NCBI GenBank assembly: GCA_012797085.1
Contig: JAAZPT010000289.1
Coordinates: forward strand, 1-33,981
Reading direction: 5' to 3'
Origin: Christensenellaceae bacterium
Lineage (GTDB): Bacteria > Bacillota > Clostridia > Christensenellales > Aristaeellaceae
DNA length: 33,981 nt
Positions 8,709 through 19,630 of this stretch are shown here, piece by piece (within the stretch, counting starts at the first letter, position 1; each line of letters begins with the position of its first letter). The notes under the pieces were generated by a model. It was given only the letters and a program-made list of their open reading frames with translations, was not told where the DNA came from and ran no database searches. A program made the position numbers and the translations under genes.

Positions 8709-9626
8709 ATGAGCGGTGGCATATATATAATATCCAAAACAAATAACCCATATTATAATCAAGCCACAATAGAGCATTTGTATAATGCTATACCAAAAGA
8801 CTATGTAGCAATGTTTATTTATAAAAATTATGGCTCAATATCTATCGGGCGTAATTTATATTGTAACAAAAAAACTGTACATAAAAGCTTGAATATTTAT
8901 AGGCGTTTTGGCGGTGGACCAAGCTTACAGCATAGTTTAGGTACAATAAATATAGATTTTGTTTCCTCCAGGTCGGCATCAAGTATAAGGACCCAGTCAG
9001 CCGTTATATCTTTAGCTTTAAAGTTGAACGGAATAAATTGTATTAGAGATAAAAACCAAAATATAACAGATAATAAAGGTATAAGGCTTGTTATAAACAG
9101 CTTTGATAAAAGTGGCATAGTTCCCCACCATAACCTTATTATTAATATTGATGACGAAGAAAAACCTAATGGATTAAAACCTATAGGCAACGACAGTATA
9201 AACGAAAACACAATTATTAATGCAATAATACACTCCTTTAACTCTCTTTATAAAAACACAAACTATTTTAATATACGAATGACCGATGATGCTAAAATAA
9301 AAAAACTGGCAGAATACTATGCCAGTGATGAATGGTTATTTAATAATGATATTGTTAGCCCTATAAGTGAAAACTTTGCTTGGGGCAATATTATATTCGG
9401 CCTTGAAGTAAGGGAAGGAATTATTAACAATGCCTATCTTTACAGCGATAGCCCCTACGGTGAGCTTTTAAGTGATGTACCTGAGGTTTTAAAGGGAAGC
9501 CCTTACCTGCTTAGCACAATGAAGGATAGAATTATGGAAATACCTTATACAAACAAACACATGCATGTAGTAAGGGATTTGTTTAGACTATTTGAAATAT
9601 ATATGAGCCCCAATAAAAAACTTTAA
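8709..9626 (+). CDS. Lipoate--protein ligase A family protein, divergent active site
   Basis: SISIGRN...RRFGGGPSLQHSLGTINIDF (cf. RRxSGGGAVxHDxGN), HHNLIINID, and C-terminal LplA accessory domain YYASDEWLFNNDIVSPISENFAWGNIIFGLEVREGIINNAYLYSD...LKGSPY. RBS AAGGAG; 14 nt after the gcvH-like stop. Confidence 0.82.
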   Translation: MSGGIYIISKTNNPYYNQATIEHLYNAIPKDYVAMFIYKNYGSISIGRNLYCNKKTVHKSLNIYRRFGGGPSLQHSLGTINIDFVSSRSASSIRTQSAVISLALKLNGINCIRDKNQNITDNKGIRLVINSFDKSGIVPHHNLIINIDDEEKPNGLKPIGNDSINENTIINAIIHSFNSLYKNTNYFNIRMTDDAKIKKLAEYYASDEWLFNNDIVSPISENFAWGNIIFGLEVREGIINNAYLYSDSPYGELLSDVPEVLKGSPYLLSTMKDRIMEIPYTNKHMHVVRDLFRLFEIYMSPNKKL

Positions 9627-9630
9627 TTTA

Positions 9631-9825
9631 TCATTTAAGCAAGTTGCCTAAGGCATCCTGTATTATTCTTCCTAAGCCCTCTTCACCTAAAAGGTTTGTA
9701 AGAGGGCTTTCATTATTTTTACCTGAAAGTAAATCTCTAACAGCTTTTTTAATATTAGTATCTGCCTTTCTATAATCCAAAATCAATTTCTTTTCAGTTG
9801 CACTTAAGCTACTTACAGATGTGCT
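9631..9825 (-). pseudogene. Out-of-frame C-terminal tail of the XRE regulator
   Basis: In the -1 frame relative to the upstream ORF: STSVSSLSATEKKLILDYRKADTNIKKAVRDLLSGKNNESPLTNLLGEEGLGRIIQDALGNLLK*, 64 open codons with protein-like composition and no start codon of its own at its beginning. Confidence 0.6.
9674..9720 (+). terminator. Terminator-like hairpin for the gcvH-like/lplA-like operon, embedded antisense in the XRE gene tail
   Basis: AAGCCCTCTT (9674-9683) / AAGAGGGCTT (9700-9709), nested ACCT-AAA-AGGT in the loop, followed by TCATTATTTTT. Confidence 0.6.
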
Positions 9826-10085
9826 TTACTTTCAACTTTTTTAGTGCTCGTTTTTTTACTTGTTGATTTTTGATTTTTGCTTTTTGCCTTTTTTGCCTCT
9901 AAAAGTTCGATAGCCTGCAAGTCTAAAGCCTTTGCCAAGGCCCTTATTTGAGAATCTGTAGGCATATCGGTACCCCTTTCAGCAGCACCGATAATATCCT
10001 TACCGACCTTGGATTTCTTTTGTAAATCCTCCTGTGTATAGCCTTTTGCTAACCTTGCTTTTTTTATCAATGAACCTAAACTCAT
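9813..10085 (-). CDS. XRE-family helix-turn-helix transcriptional regulator (probably C-terminally truncated by a frameshift)
   Basis: MSLGSLIKKARLAKGYTQEDLQKKSKVGKDIIGAAERGTDMPTDSQIRALAKALDLQAIELLEAKK is an HTH_3/XRE domain. Confidence 0.85.
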   Translation of the reverse strand: MSLGSLIKKARLAKGYTQEDLQKKSKVGKDIIGAAERGTDMPTDSQIRALAKALDLQAIELLEAKKAKSKNQKSTSKKTSTKKVESKAHL

Positions 10086-10095
10086 AATATTTCCC

Positions 10096-10803
10096 TTAAA
10101 AACGTTTATTCATAATACTTATAATAAAAGAGCTGTTTTGAAATATCGGTGCTAATTGGCTTGAGTTTATAAAATTAGTAAAAAACTCTAAAGGTATAAT
10201 TGTTTGCAATAAAGGTATTAATGTGAAAAACAAAAATACAAATATTATTCCCCTTAAAAAGCCCATCAAGCCTCCTGCAAGGCCATCAAGTTGCTTTAAA
10301 AGCGGAAACCTGAATATTCCCTTTATAAAGTTTAAAACAAGGCTGAAAATAATAAATATAGCAAAATAACAAATTAAAAAAGAAATTATATTTATTGATA
10401 CGCTAATTATTGTTTGAGAAACATAATCACTTAAGTTTAAAGCATTTGTCGTGGAAAACACCTTGTACTCAATATTTTGAGCAAGTAATGTATCAATGGG
10501 TTTCGCCAATTGAAGCTTATCCATTAGTTTAGAAACCATATCTCTGTTTACTAAATTAATGCTTGTACTGGCTAAACCCAAATCACCAATAAGGGAGTCT
10601 GCATCGGTAAAATATAAAAGGGAATGTATTATTTCCGGGTTTGTTGCAATATAGTTTACTAAGCTCGGATAAATTAAAAATGATATGGCAACGGAAACTA
10701 TGGAGCCGCCAAGGCTTATTAAGCTTTGTATAAAACCCCTATATATACCATAGATGGTACTCATCGCTATAATACCTATAATAATTAAATCTAAAACGTT
10801 CAT
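10096..10803 (-). CDS. CvpA family membrane protein
   Basis: MNVLDLIIIGIIAMSTIYGIYRGFIQSLISLGGSIVSVAISF...LDGLAGGLMGFLRGIIFVFLFF is typical of CvpA; RBS GGAGGG. Confidence 0.88.
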   Translation of the reverse strand: MNVLDLIIIGIIAMSTIYGIYRGFIQSLISLGGSIVSVAISFLIYPSLVNYIATNPEIIHSLLYFTDADSLIGDLGLASTSINLVNRDMVSKLMDKLQLAKPIDTLLAQNIEYKVFSTTNALNLSDYVSQTIISVSINIISFLICYFAIFIIFSLVLNFIKGIFRFPLLKQLDGLAGGLMGFLRGIIFVFLFFTLIPLLQTIIPLEFFTNFINSSQLAPIFQNSSFIISIMNKRF

Positions 10804-10814
10804 AAAACCCTCCG

Positions 10815-11873
10815 CTATGGCAAAGTTACCATAAACAATTCTATACCATCACTTACTAATATTTTTCCGTTATTCAGCTTTGCAACAATTTCTCGAGCAC
10901 CATTTTCTAAATCCAAAGGATAGGAGTTAAAATATCTTCTGTTAGATGCAGCCTTATATATTGTGCTGTTTGCAACAGCATAAACATAGTTGTTATGTAC
11001 TATTGCGCCTATGCAGCTCATAGGAAGTGTATAACGAATATCCTTATCTGCCATTACCAGCCTTAGCTCGTTTATAGTCTTCGGGTTTGTAAGTTGATCT
11101 GAGGGAGCAAAAAGCATTGCACCATCGCCTTTATTGGGTATTTGACTATCAAGTAATTGCCAGCCGTATATAAGTACAGATTCGGCTGTTTCCCTTGAAA
11201 TTCTATAATCATATGTACTCATACGCCTTGTATTTATTGTACGTAGACGAGCATTTTCAAACAATACCTCATAAGTAATATATTCACCTAAAGATACTTC
11301 GCCCGTATTCATTTTACCTACCTCAAAGGTGTTTAAAATGGTATTTGGTGCTGTTGAGTCCGTATCAAGCTTTAGGGTCCATAGAAATTCGCCATCATTA
11401 CCAAAAAATCCGAAATCAAGCACAACATCATTCATAAAGGCATCAGCTTCTTCATCTATTTGTATGCCCTTATGATCCCTGATACTAAGGCGACTTGCCT
11501 TATCTTCACCTAAAACCACGCCCATGAACTGTTTACCGATGTGGGCAAAAATAATATTTGTACCCAAGTTATCAGTAAAGCTGGCATTGCCGTTTTTATC
11601 CAATATGTAAAGGTTGCTTCCTGCCCAAAGCACTACCTTTTCATCGCTACAGTCAAAACCGGCCTCCATGCCAACATCGTAACTCCAACGAGTAGCTCCC
11701 ATATCGGACAAACAATACACGGTATTTCCGTTATAGTAAAGAATTTTATCTCCAAAGGCTTTATATGCACCATTTATAGGGCTTGGAATTTTTACTATTT
11801 GTAGGTTTGAGCTTTCCTTAAAAAAGAAAGTTGAGGCCACAAACGCAATTATCGCAATAGCAACAATCACCAA
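10815..11873 (-). CDS. DUF5711-like membrane-anchored beta-propeller-type protein
   Basis: N-terminal TM helix, then repeated short beta-strand/W-containing units (YYNGNTVYCLSDMGATRWSYDVG, LYILDKNGN). The frame is open upstream to about 11948 (KLKFGRKVDKVSYLKSSSLTPIRIIIL), but only TTG (11876) or CTG (11948) are candidate earlier starts. Confidence 0.65.
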   Translation of the reverse strand: MVIVAIAIIAFVASTFFFKESSNLQIVKIPSPINGAYKAFGDKILYYNGNTVYCLSDMGATRWSYDVGMEAGFDCSDEKVVLWAGSNLYILDKNGNASFTDNLGTNIIFAHIGKQFMGVVLGEDKASRLSIRDHKGIQIDEEADAFMNDVVLDFGFFGNDGEFLWTLKLDTDSTAPNTILNTFEVGKMNTGEVSLGEYITYEVLFENARLRTINTRRMSTYDYRISRETAESVLIYGWQLLDSQIPNKGDGAMLFAPSDQLTNPKTINELRLVMADKDIRYTLPMSCIGAIVHNNYVYAVANSTIYKAASNRRYFNSYPLDLENGAREIVAKLNNGKILVSDGIELFMVTLP

Positions 11874-11965
11874 TATAATTATCCTTATTGGCGTTAGACT
11901 GCTGCTTTTTAAATATGAAACTTTATCAACTTTTCTACCAAATTTCAGTTTATGGCACTCCCTTA

Positions 11966-12145
11966 TTATTTGTTAGTTTTTTGTAAAACTTTTATTGTAA
12001 TAAAAAATACAAAAAGTACTGCAAAAACTCCTAAAATTCCAATACCGGATACCATAAGGGCATCATTAAATAAATTGGATGATTTTGTAGTAGCTTGTTC
12101 AACAACGGGTGCCTCTTCTGCCAATACACATAAAAACTTAAACAT
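11966..12145 (-). CDS. oadG: OadG-like small sodium-pump decarboxylase gamma subunit (59 aa; not in the supplied ORF track)
   Basis: Translation MFKFLCVLAEEAPVVEQATTKSSNLFNDALMVSGIGILGVFAVLFVFFITIKVLQKTNK*: a single TM helix with the GxxxVFxVLxxFFxxIKVL pattern of OadG/GcdG, directly downstream of oadB. Confidence 0.75.
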   Translation of the reverse strand: MFKFLCVLAEEAPVVEQATTKSSNLFNDALMVSGIGILGVFAVLFVFFITIKVLQKTNK

Positions 12146-12163
12146 AATATACCTTTCTGCAGT

Positions 12164-13366
12164 TTAGCCTGCAATTAACATCGAAACAAGGGTTATTATC
12201 ATGCCACCGGCTACTATTGAACCCAACTGGCCGGATACGTTTGCACTTATTGATTGCATAAGTATAAAGTTTGTAGGGTCTTCCTTTGTAGCCATTTTTT
12301 GTATAACGCGGGCACTCATGGGAAATGCGGATATACCTGCCGCTCCAACCATCGGGTTGATTTTTTCCTTACGGAATAAATTAACAAATTTAGCAAATAA
12401 AACACCGCCGGCTGTGTCAAAAATAAACGCCGCCAAACCTAAAGCCATAATAAGCAATGTATCTAAACGCAAAAATTTGCTGGCCTCCATTGTAGCACCA
12501 ATAGAAATACCAAGTAATATTGTAACTAAATTTGCAAGCTCGTTTTGTGCCGTTTTACTTAAACGCTCTAAAACACCGCATTCACGAATTAAATTACCAA
12601 ACATAAGGGAGCCTACAAGGGGTGAGCTCATGGGCACAATTATTCCGGAAACAACTGTAACGGCTATCGGAAAAATTATTAATGCCAATTTAGATGCACG
12701 TACATCCTGATAATTCATACGAATTTTGCGCTCTTCCTTAGTTGTTAAGGCTTTTATTACAGGTGGTTGAATAACCGGCACTAAGGACATGTAGCTGTAT
12801 GCTGCAACGGATATTGGCGCCATATAGTCCACAAGATTAAAATGATTTGCAACATATAATGTTGTAGGACCATCGGCAGCACCTATTATACCGATTGCTG
12901 CTGCAAGGCGCATAATTAAACTATTATCACCTGCGGTTTCCGGTAAAACAACAGGAATTAATAATATGGATACTAAGAATGTAGCAAATATGCCAAATTG
13001 AGCCGCTGCACCAAAAAATATCATACTTGGATCTTTAAGCAATGGTGAAAAATCTATCATAGCGCCAACGGCTATAAATATTAATATTGGGAAAAGTTCT
13101 GTAGCTATACCGGCATTGAATAAAATTCTTAAAAATCCGGGTTCGGCAGCTGTGCCAAGAGCAGCAGGCGCCATTGTTTCCAATACGGGGGGCAAGTTTG
13201 CCAATATAGCCCCAAAGCCTATGGGTAAAAGAAGTGAAGGTTCATAATCCTTAGCTATAGCAAGGTATATCAATATAAATGATATAATGAACATAATTAG
13301 TGTTTTTAAACCATCAAGTGTAAACATATGTATTACACCAGAAAATAAGTCTGAGATGATTTCCAC
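12164..13366 (-). CDS. oadB: Sodium ion-translocating decarboxylase subunit beta (OadB/GcdB family)
   Basis: LLPIGFGAILANLP...GIATELFPILIFIAVGAMIDFSPLLKDP...AAAIGIIGAADGPTTLYVANHF...YSYMSLVPVIQPPVIKALTTKEERKIRM...GNLIRECGVLERLSKTAQNEL; GTG start with AGGAGG RBS. Confidence 0.95.
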   Translation of the reverse strand: MEIISDLFSGVIHMFTLDGLKTLIMFIISFILIYLAIAKDYEPSLLLPIGFGAILANLPPVLETMAPAALGTAAEPGFLRILFNAGIATELFPILIFIAVGAMIDFSPLLKDPSMIFFGAAAQFGIFATFLVSILLIPVVLPETAGDNSLIMRLAAAIGIIGAADGPTTLYVANHFNLVDYMAPISVAAYSYMSLVPVIQPPVIKALTTKEERKIRMNYQDVRASKLALIIFPIAVTVVSGIIVPMSSPLVGSLMFGNLIRECGVLERLSKTAQNELANLVTILLGISIGATMEASKFLRLDTLLIMALGLAAFIFDTAGGVLFAKFVNLFRKEKINPMVGAAGISAFPMSARVIQKMATKEDPTNFILMQSISANVSGQLGSIVAGGMIITLVSMLIAG

Positions 13367-13425
13367 AATACATCCTCCTGAATGTTTTTTAGCTAAGCTA
13401 TTTTACCACAGCAAATAATATAGTG

Positions 13426-14958
13426 TCAATTGAGTTTGCTTATAAAGCCAAGTTCTGAAATAACATCAAATATTGTTACCGCATTGGTTCCAAGTTTGAT
13501 TTCAGCTAATTCCGCAGCCTTCCCGAGCATATATGAACCGAGAGCAAGGCTTATGAAACTTCCTGTTTTTTTATTTGCAAGCAATGCGGCAATTATTCCT
13601 GCAAGGGCATCTCCCGAGCCCGCTTTTGCTAAAGCCGGGCTTCCACTTGTGTTAATGGCAATACGTCTTTGTGCTTTTATGTAACTGCAAGCTCCCTTTA
13701 GCACTATAGAGCCACCATATTTATCAGAAATTTCATTGGCTGCATTGGCGTAATCTTTAATAATGAAGTCAATATCACAGCCTAATAATCTTGCCGCCTC
13801 CTTTGGATGGGGAGTGAGTACGAAGTTTTTATTAAGTTTAAAACCCAAGCCCTGTTCTGCAATAATATTTAATGCATCAGCATCAACAACGCAAGGCAAG
13901 TTTATATTGTTTATATGCCCAATAACATCAATAACCAATTTGTTTTGATAATTCCCTCTACCTAGGCCGGAACCTATAACAACGGAGTCATAATTATTTA
14001 ATACATCTATTATCTTTGATAATGCCTCATCATAATCATCGCTTAATATATGGGCTGTTGCACTTGGACAATTTTTTAATGTGATTTGTACCACCTTATC
14101 CACTGAGGCTATAGATACAAGGCCGGCGCCAGCTCTTTGGGCCGCTGATGTGGCTATGGATGCTGCGCCCGCCATTTCCGGCGAGCCTGCAATAATTAAA
14201 ACTTTACCGTTATCACCTTTATGGGCGCTTTTATTTTGCTTGGGGAAATACATTGCCGCTGTTTCATCGTTGAGTACAAGGGCGCCTGATGTATAGTCAA
14301 AACTATCCGGCAAACCTATATTGGCAACATATATATCTCCCACATAGTCTATTGCTTTTGATAACAGCAACCCTGTTTTTATTTTATGAAACGTTATGGT
14401 TTCCTTTGCCTTAACCGCTGCATCACATACATACCCTGTATTGCTGTCAAGACCGCTTGGCACATCCACAGCCAATACAGGCAAGGCGCTTTCATTTATT
14501 TGTTGTATTAAATTAAAGGCATCTCCCTCGAGACTACCCCTAAAGCCTGTACCAAATAGAGCATCAACTACAAGGCTAGTATTTTTATCAAAGTCAAAAA
14601 AGCCTTCATATTCCCTAATTTCAACTTCCGGATAAAGAGTTTTAAGCAATGTGCAATTATATTGGGCATCTTCAGTTTTTGGTTCAGCAATATAATACAC
14701 CTTGCACTTAAAAGAATTTTGACTTAACAAACGAGCTAAGGCATAACCATCGCCGCCATTATTTCCGCTACCGCATACTATAATACATTCCTTATCCTCC
14801 TTTAGATGTTCTTTAACACGATTAAAAAGAGCCAGGGCAGCATGTTCCATTAAAAGCAGGCCTTTTAAGCCGGTATTACTAATAACATCTTGCTCCAGCT
14901 TTTTCATATCATCCGGGTTTATTGTTTTAGTATAGGGAGTATAATTGATAATTTTCAT
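13426..14958 (-). CDS. nnr: Bifunctional NAD(P)H-hydrate epimerase / ADP-dependent (S)-NAD(P)H-hydrate dehydratase
   Basis: N-terminal YjeF epimerase domain (CGSGNNGGDGYALARLL, VDALFGTGFRG, AVDVPSGLDSNTG) fused to a ribokinase-like dehydratase domain (GDNGKVLIIAGSPEMAGAA, VVDADALNI, LTPHPKEAARLLG, GSGDALAGIIAALLA). Confidence 0.94.
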   Translation of the reverse strand: MKIINYTPYTKTINPDDMKKLEQDVISNTGLKGLLLMEHAALALFNRVKEHLKEDKECIIVCGSGNNGGDGYALARLLSQNSFKCKVYYIAEPKTEDAQYNCTLLKTLYPEVEIREYEGFFDFDKNTSLVVDALFGTGFRGSLEGDAFNLIQQINESALPVLAVDVPSGLDSNTGYVCDAAVKAKETITFHKIKTGLLLSKAIDYVGDIYVANIGLPDSFDYTSGALVLNDETAAMYFPKQNKSAHKGDNGKVLIIAGSPEMAGAASIATSAAQRAGAGLVSIASVDKVVQITLKNCPSATAHILSDDYDEALSKIIDVLNNYDSVVIGSGLGRGNYQNKLVIDVIGHINNINLPCVVDADALNIIAEQGLGFKLNKNFVLTPHPKEAARLLGCDIDFIIKDYANAANEISDKYGGSIVLKGACSYIKAQRRIAINTSGSPALAKAGSGDALAGIIAALLANKKTGSFISLALGSYMLGKAAELAEIKLGTNAVTIFDVISELGFISKLN

Positions 14959-14976
14959 AACATTCCTCCATACATA

Positions 14977-14998
14977 AAACGGTGCAAAAGCACCGTTT
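14977..14998 (-). terminator. Hairpin between gyrA and nnr, weak terminator
   Basis: AAACGGTGC-TTTT-GCACCGTTT on the minus strand, short T tail. Confidence 0.5.
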
Positions 14999-15006
14999 AA
15001 AAATGT

Positions 15007-17583
15007 TTAATTGTAATAATCGTCGTTAGTATCCATCTCATCATCTGTATTTTCTTCAGGTATTTCTACTTCTTCCTCTTGCTTTTTTACATGGGGTTTT
15101 GCTGCAGCTTTTTCTGTGGCTTTTTTTACTTCAGCCTCTTCCTTTTCTGCAAGGGCAACAGCAACAACTTCACTACCGTTTTCAAGTTTCATTATTGTTA
15201 CGCCCATGGTGCTTCTGCCGCAAACTCTTATGTTGTCAACATTTGTGCGGATAAGTATACCGCTATCGGATAATAATATAATATCTTCACCTTCAGCAAC
15301 CATCATTTGTGCAGCTAATTCACCGGTTTTTTCAGTAAGTAATATTCCCCTTACACCCTTACCACCACGGCTTTGTGAGCGATATTCATCAACATTTGTA
15401 CGTTTACCAAAGCCCTTTGTGGTAATGTTTAGCACTTGTTTTTCTTCATCCACAATTGTTGATGATATTATATAGTCATTTTCTTCAAGCCTTATAGCCC
15501 TCATACCCATGCTTGTCCTGCCTGAAGGACGAACTTGAGATTCATTAAAGCGTATGGCTTTACCCATTCTTGTGCCTATAAGTACATCGCTTTTACCATC
15601 GGTAATTTCAACAGACACAAGCTCATCATCTTCTCTAAGGGTTATTGATATTAAACCGGATCTTCTTAGGTTTGAAAACTCTGATACCAATGTGCGTTTA
15701 ATACTGCCTTGTTTTGTAACAAGCATTAAATACTTATCGCGTTTTTCTTCATTTACGGATATCATGGCGGTAACCTTCTCATCACCATCTAAGGGCAACA
15801 GGTTAATTATTGCCATACCTTTTGCTGTTCTGCCGCTTTCCGGTATTCTATAACAGCTTAGGGTATATACTCTACCCTTATTTGAGAAGAACAATACATC
15901 ATCATGGGTGGATAATACCATTATTTGCTCAGCATAGTCTTCTTCCCTTTGGGTTAAAGCTGTAATGCCTTTGCCACCCCTGTTCTGTGTGCGATATGTA
16001 GATAAGGGCAAGCGTTTAACATAGCCGAAATGGGTTAATGTTAACACTACATCCTCTTCCTGTATAAGATCCCCTATATCAATATCGCTGTCATCATAGC
16101 TGAAGCCAGTACGCCTTTCATCATTAAAAGCCTCTTTAATAAGTAAAATTTCTTCCTTAATAATAGAAATCAATTTTTCCTCACTGGCTAATATAGATAA
16201 TAAGTAAGCTATTTTTTGTTGTAGCTCATTAAATTCCGCTTGTAACTTTTCACGTTCCAAGCCTGTAAGCCTTGCAAGACGCATATCCAATATGGCTTGA
16301 GCCTGCTTTTGACTAAAGGAGTACCTTTCCATAAGGGCATCCCTTGCCGTATTAACATCCGGGCTTGCTTTAATTAGCTCAACAATCTCATCAATAAAAT
16401 CCAGAGCCTTAATTAAGCCTTCTAAAATATGGCTCCTGGCCTCGGCCTTATCAAGATCAAACTTTGTGCGCCTTGTAACAACATCCTTTTGATGCTCAAC
16501 ATAATGGAATATCATATCCCTTAGGTTTAAAAGCTTCGGTTCGCCATCTACAAGGGCAAGCATAATAGCACCGAATGTATCTTGCATTTGTGTGCGTTTA
16601 TACAGATAGTTCAAAACAACTTGAGGGCTTACATCACGCTTAAGTTCAATAACTATACGCATACCGTTACGGTCGCTTTCGTCACGTATGGCGGATATGC
16701 CCTCTAAGCGTTTATCTTTAATGTGATCTGCTATATTTTGTATGAGCTTAGCCTTATTTACCATGTAAGGTATCTCTTTTACCACAATACGGTTTCTGTT
16801 TTGTGACATGGGCTCAATTTCTGTTTTTGCCCTAACAATTATCCTGCCCCTACCTGTGTGATAGGCATCCCTTACCCCACTGTTGCCCAATATTAAACCA
16901 CCGGTAGGAAAGTCCGGACCTTTTATAAACTCCATAAGATCGTCAACACCGGCCTCAGGGTTTTCCATAAGATGTATTGTAGCATCTATAATTTCCCCTA
17001 AGTTATGGGGTGGAATATTTGTTGCCATACCAACCGCAATACCGCTTGAACCGTTTGCAAGCAAGTTGGGATAACGGCTGGGCAAAACTGTAGGTTGAAG
17101 CAAAGTTTCATCAAAGTTGGGCATGAAATCAACGGTATCTTTATCAATTTCGCCTATTAGATGAGAGCAAAGCTTACTCATCCTTGCCTCTGTATAACGC
17201 ATAGCTGCTGCGCCATCACCGTCTACAGAGCCGAAGTTACCTTGGCCTTCTACAAGCAAATACCTTGTTGAAAAGGGTTGTGCCAACCTTACCATGGCAT
17301 CATAAACCGCAGTATCACCGTGGGGATGATACTTACCTAAAACGTCACCGACTATACGGGCACTTTTACGGAAGGGTTTATCATAGGTCATGCCAAGTTC
17401 GTGCATATCGTATATGATACGCCTATGTACAGGTTTTAAGCCGTCACGAACATCCGGCAAAGCGCGGTTTATAATAACCGCCATTGCATAGCTTATAAAG
17501 GATTTTTGTATTTCCGTTTCCAAGCTAATGGGTATTACAGTATCGTTAATATGGTTTGGTGTGTTATTGTCTGTGTTGGACAT
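15007..17583 (-). CDS. gyrA: DNA gyrase subunit A
   Basis: [79 protein letters not shown], GyrA-box-like QNRGGKG. Confidence 0.97.
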   Translation of the reverse strand: MSNTDNNTPNHINDTVIPISLETEIQKSFISYAMAVIINRALPDVRDGLKPVHRRIIYDMHELGMTYDKPFRKSARIVGDVLGKYHPHGDTAVYDAMVRLAQPFSTRYLLVEGQGNFGSVDGDGAAAMRYTEARMSKLCSHLIGEIDKDTVDFMPNFDETLLQPTVLPSRYPNLLANGSSGIAVGMATNIPPHNLGEIIDATIHLMENPEAGVDDLMEFIKGPDFPTGGLILGNSGVRDAYHTGRGRIIVRAKTEIEPMSQNRNRIVVKEIPYMVNKAKLIQNIADHIKDKRLEGISAIRDESDRNGMRIVIELKRDVSPQVVLNYLYKRTQMQDTFGAIMLALVDGEPKLLNLRDMIFHYVEHQKDVVTRRTKFDLDKAEARSHILEGLIKALDFIDEIVELIKASPDVNTARDALMERYSFSQKQAQAILDMRLARLTGLEREKLQAEFNELQQKIAYLLSILASEEKLISIIKEEILLIKEAFNDERRTGFSYDDSDIDIGDLIQEEDVVLTLTHFGYVKRLPLSTYRTQNRGGKGITALTQREEDYAEQIMVLSTHDDVLFFSNKGRVYTLSCYRIPESGRTAKGMAIINLLPLDGDEKVTAMISVNEEKRDKYLMLVTKQGSIKRTLVSEFSNLRRSGLISITLREDDELVSVEITDGKSDVLIGTRMGKAIRFNESQVRPSGRTSMGMRAIRLEENDYIISSTIVDEEKQVLNITTKGFGKRTNVDEYRSQSRGGKGVRGILLTEKTGELAAQMMVAEGEDIILLSDSGILIRTNVDNIRVCGRSTMGVTIMKLENGSEVVAVALAEKEEAEVKKATEKAAAKPHVKKQEEEVEIPEENTDDEMDTNDDYYN

Positions 17584-17593
17584 TATACATCTC

Positions 17594-19561
<1,968 letters not shown>

Positions 19562-19579
19562 CTAAATTGACAAAATAAA

Positions 19580-19595
19580 AGCGTATTTATACGCT
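19580..19595 (-). promoter_or_regulatory. Hairpin with U-rich tail in the gyrB leader (attenuator-like)
   Basis: AGCGTAT-AA-ATACGCT on the minus strand followed by TTTATTTTG, between the putative gyrB promoter and start. Confidence 0.4.
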
Positions 19596-19621
19596 AAAAA
19601 ACCAATAGTTTTATCTTTTAT

Positions 19622-19630
19622 ATTATAACA
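19622..19630 (-). promoter_or_regulatory. Putative gyrB promoter, extended -10 TGTTATAAT
   Basis: Minus strand ATATGTTATAATATA about 75 nt upstream of the gyrB start; -35 is weak/AT-rich. Confidence 0.4.

Noticed and set aside
9858-9894. Programmed -1 frameshift at A AAA AAG as the explanation for the XRE tail
   Set aside because: The -1 frame hits TAA at 9858-9856 before the tail frame opens at 9825, so slippage there cannot produce the fused protein.
16883-17400. Possible quinolone-resistance change in GyrA ([14 protein letters not shown], Thr at the E. coli Ser83 position)
   Set aside because: Thr is natural in several Clostridia at this position as I recall; Asp87 equivalent retained. 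No evidence of acquired resistance.
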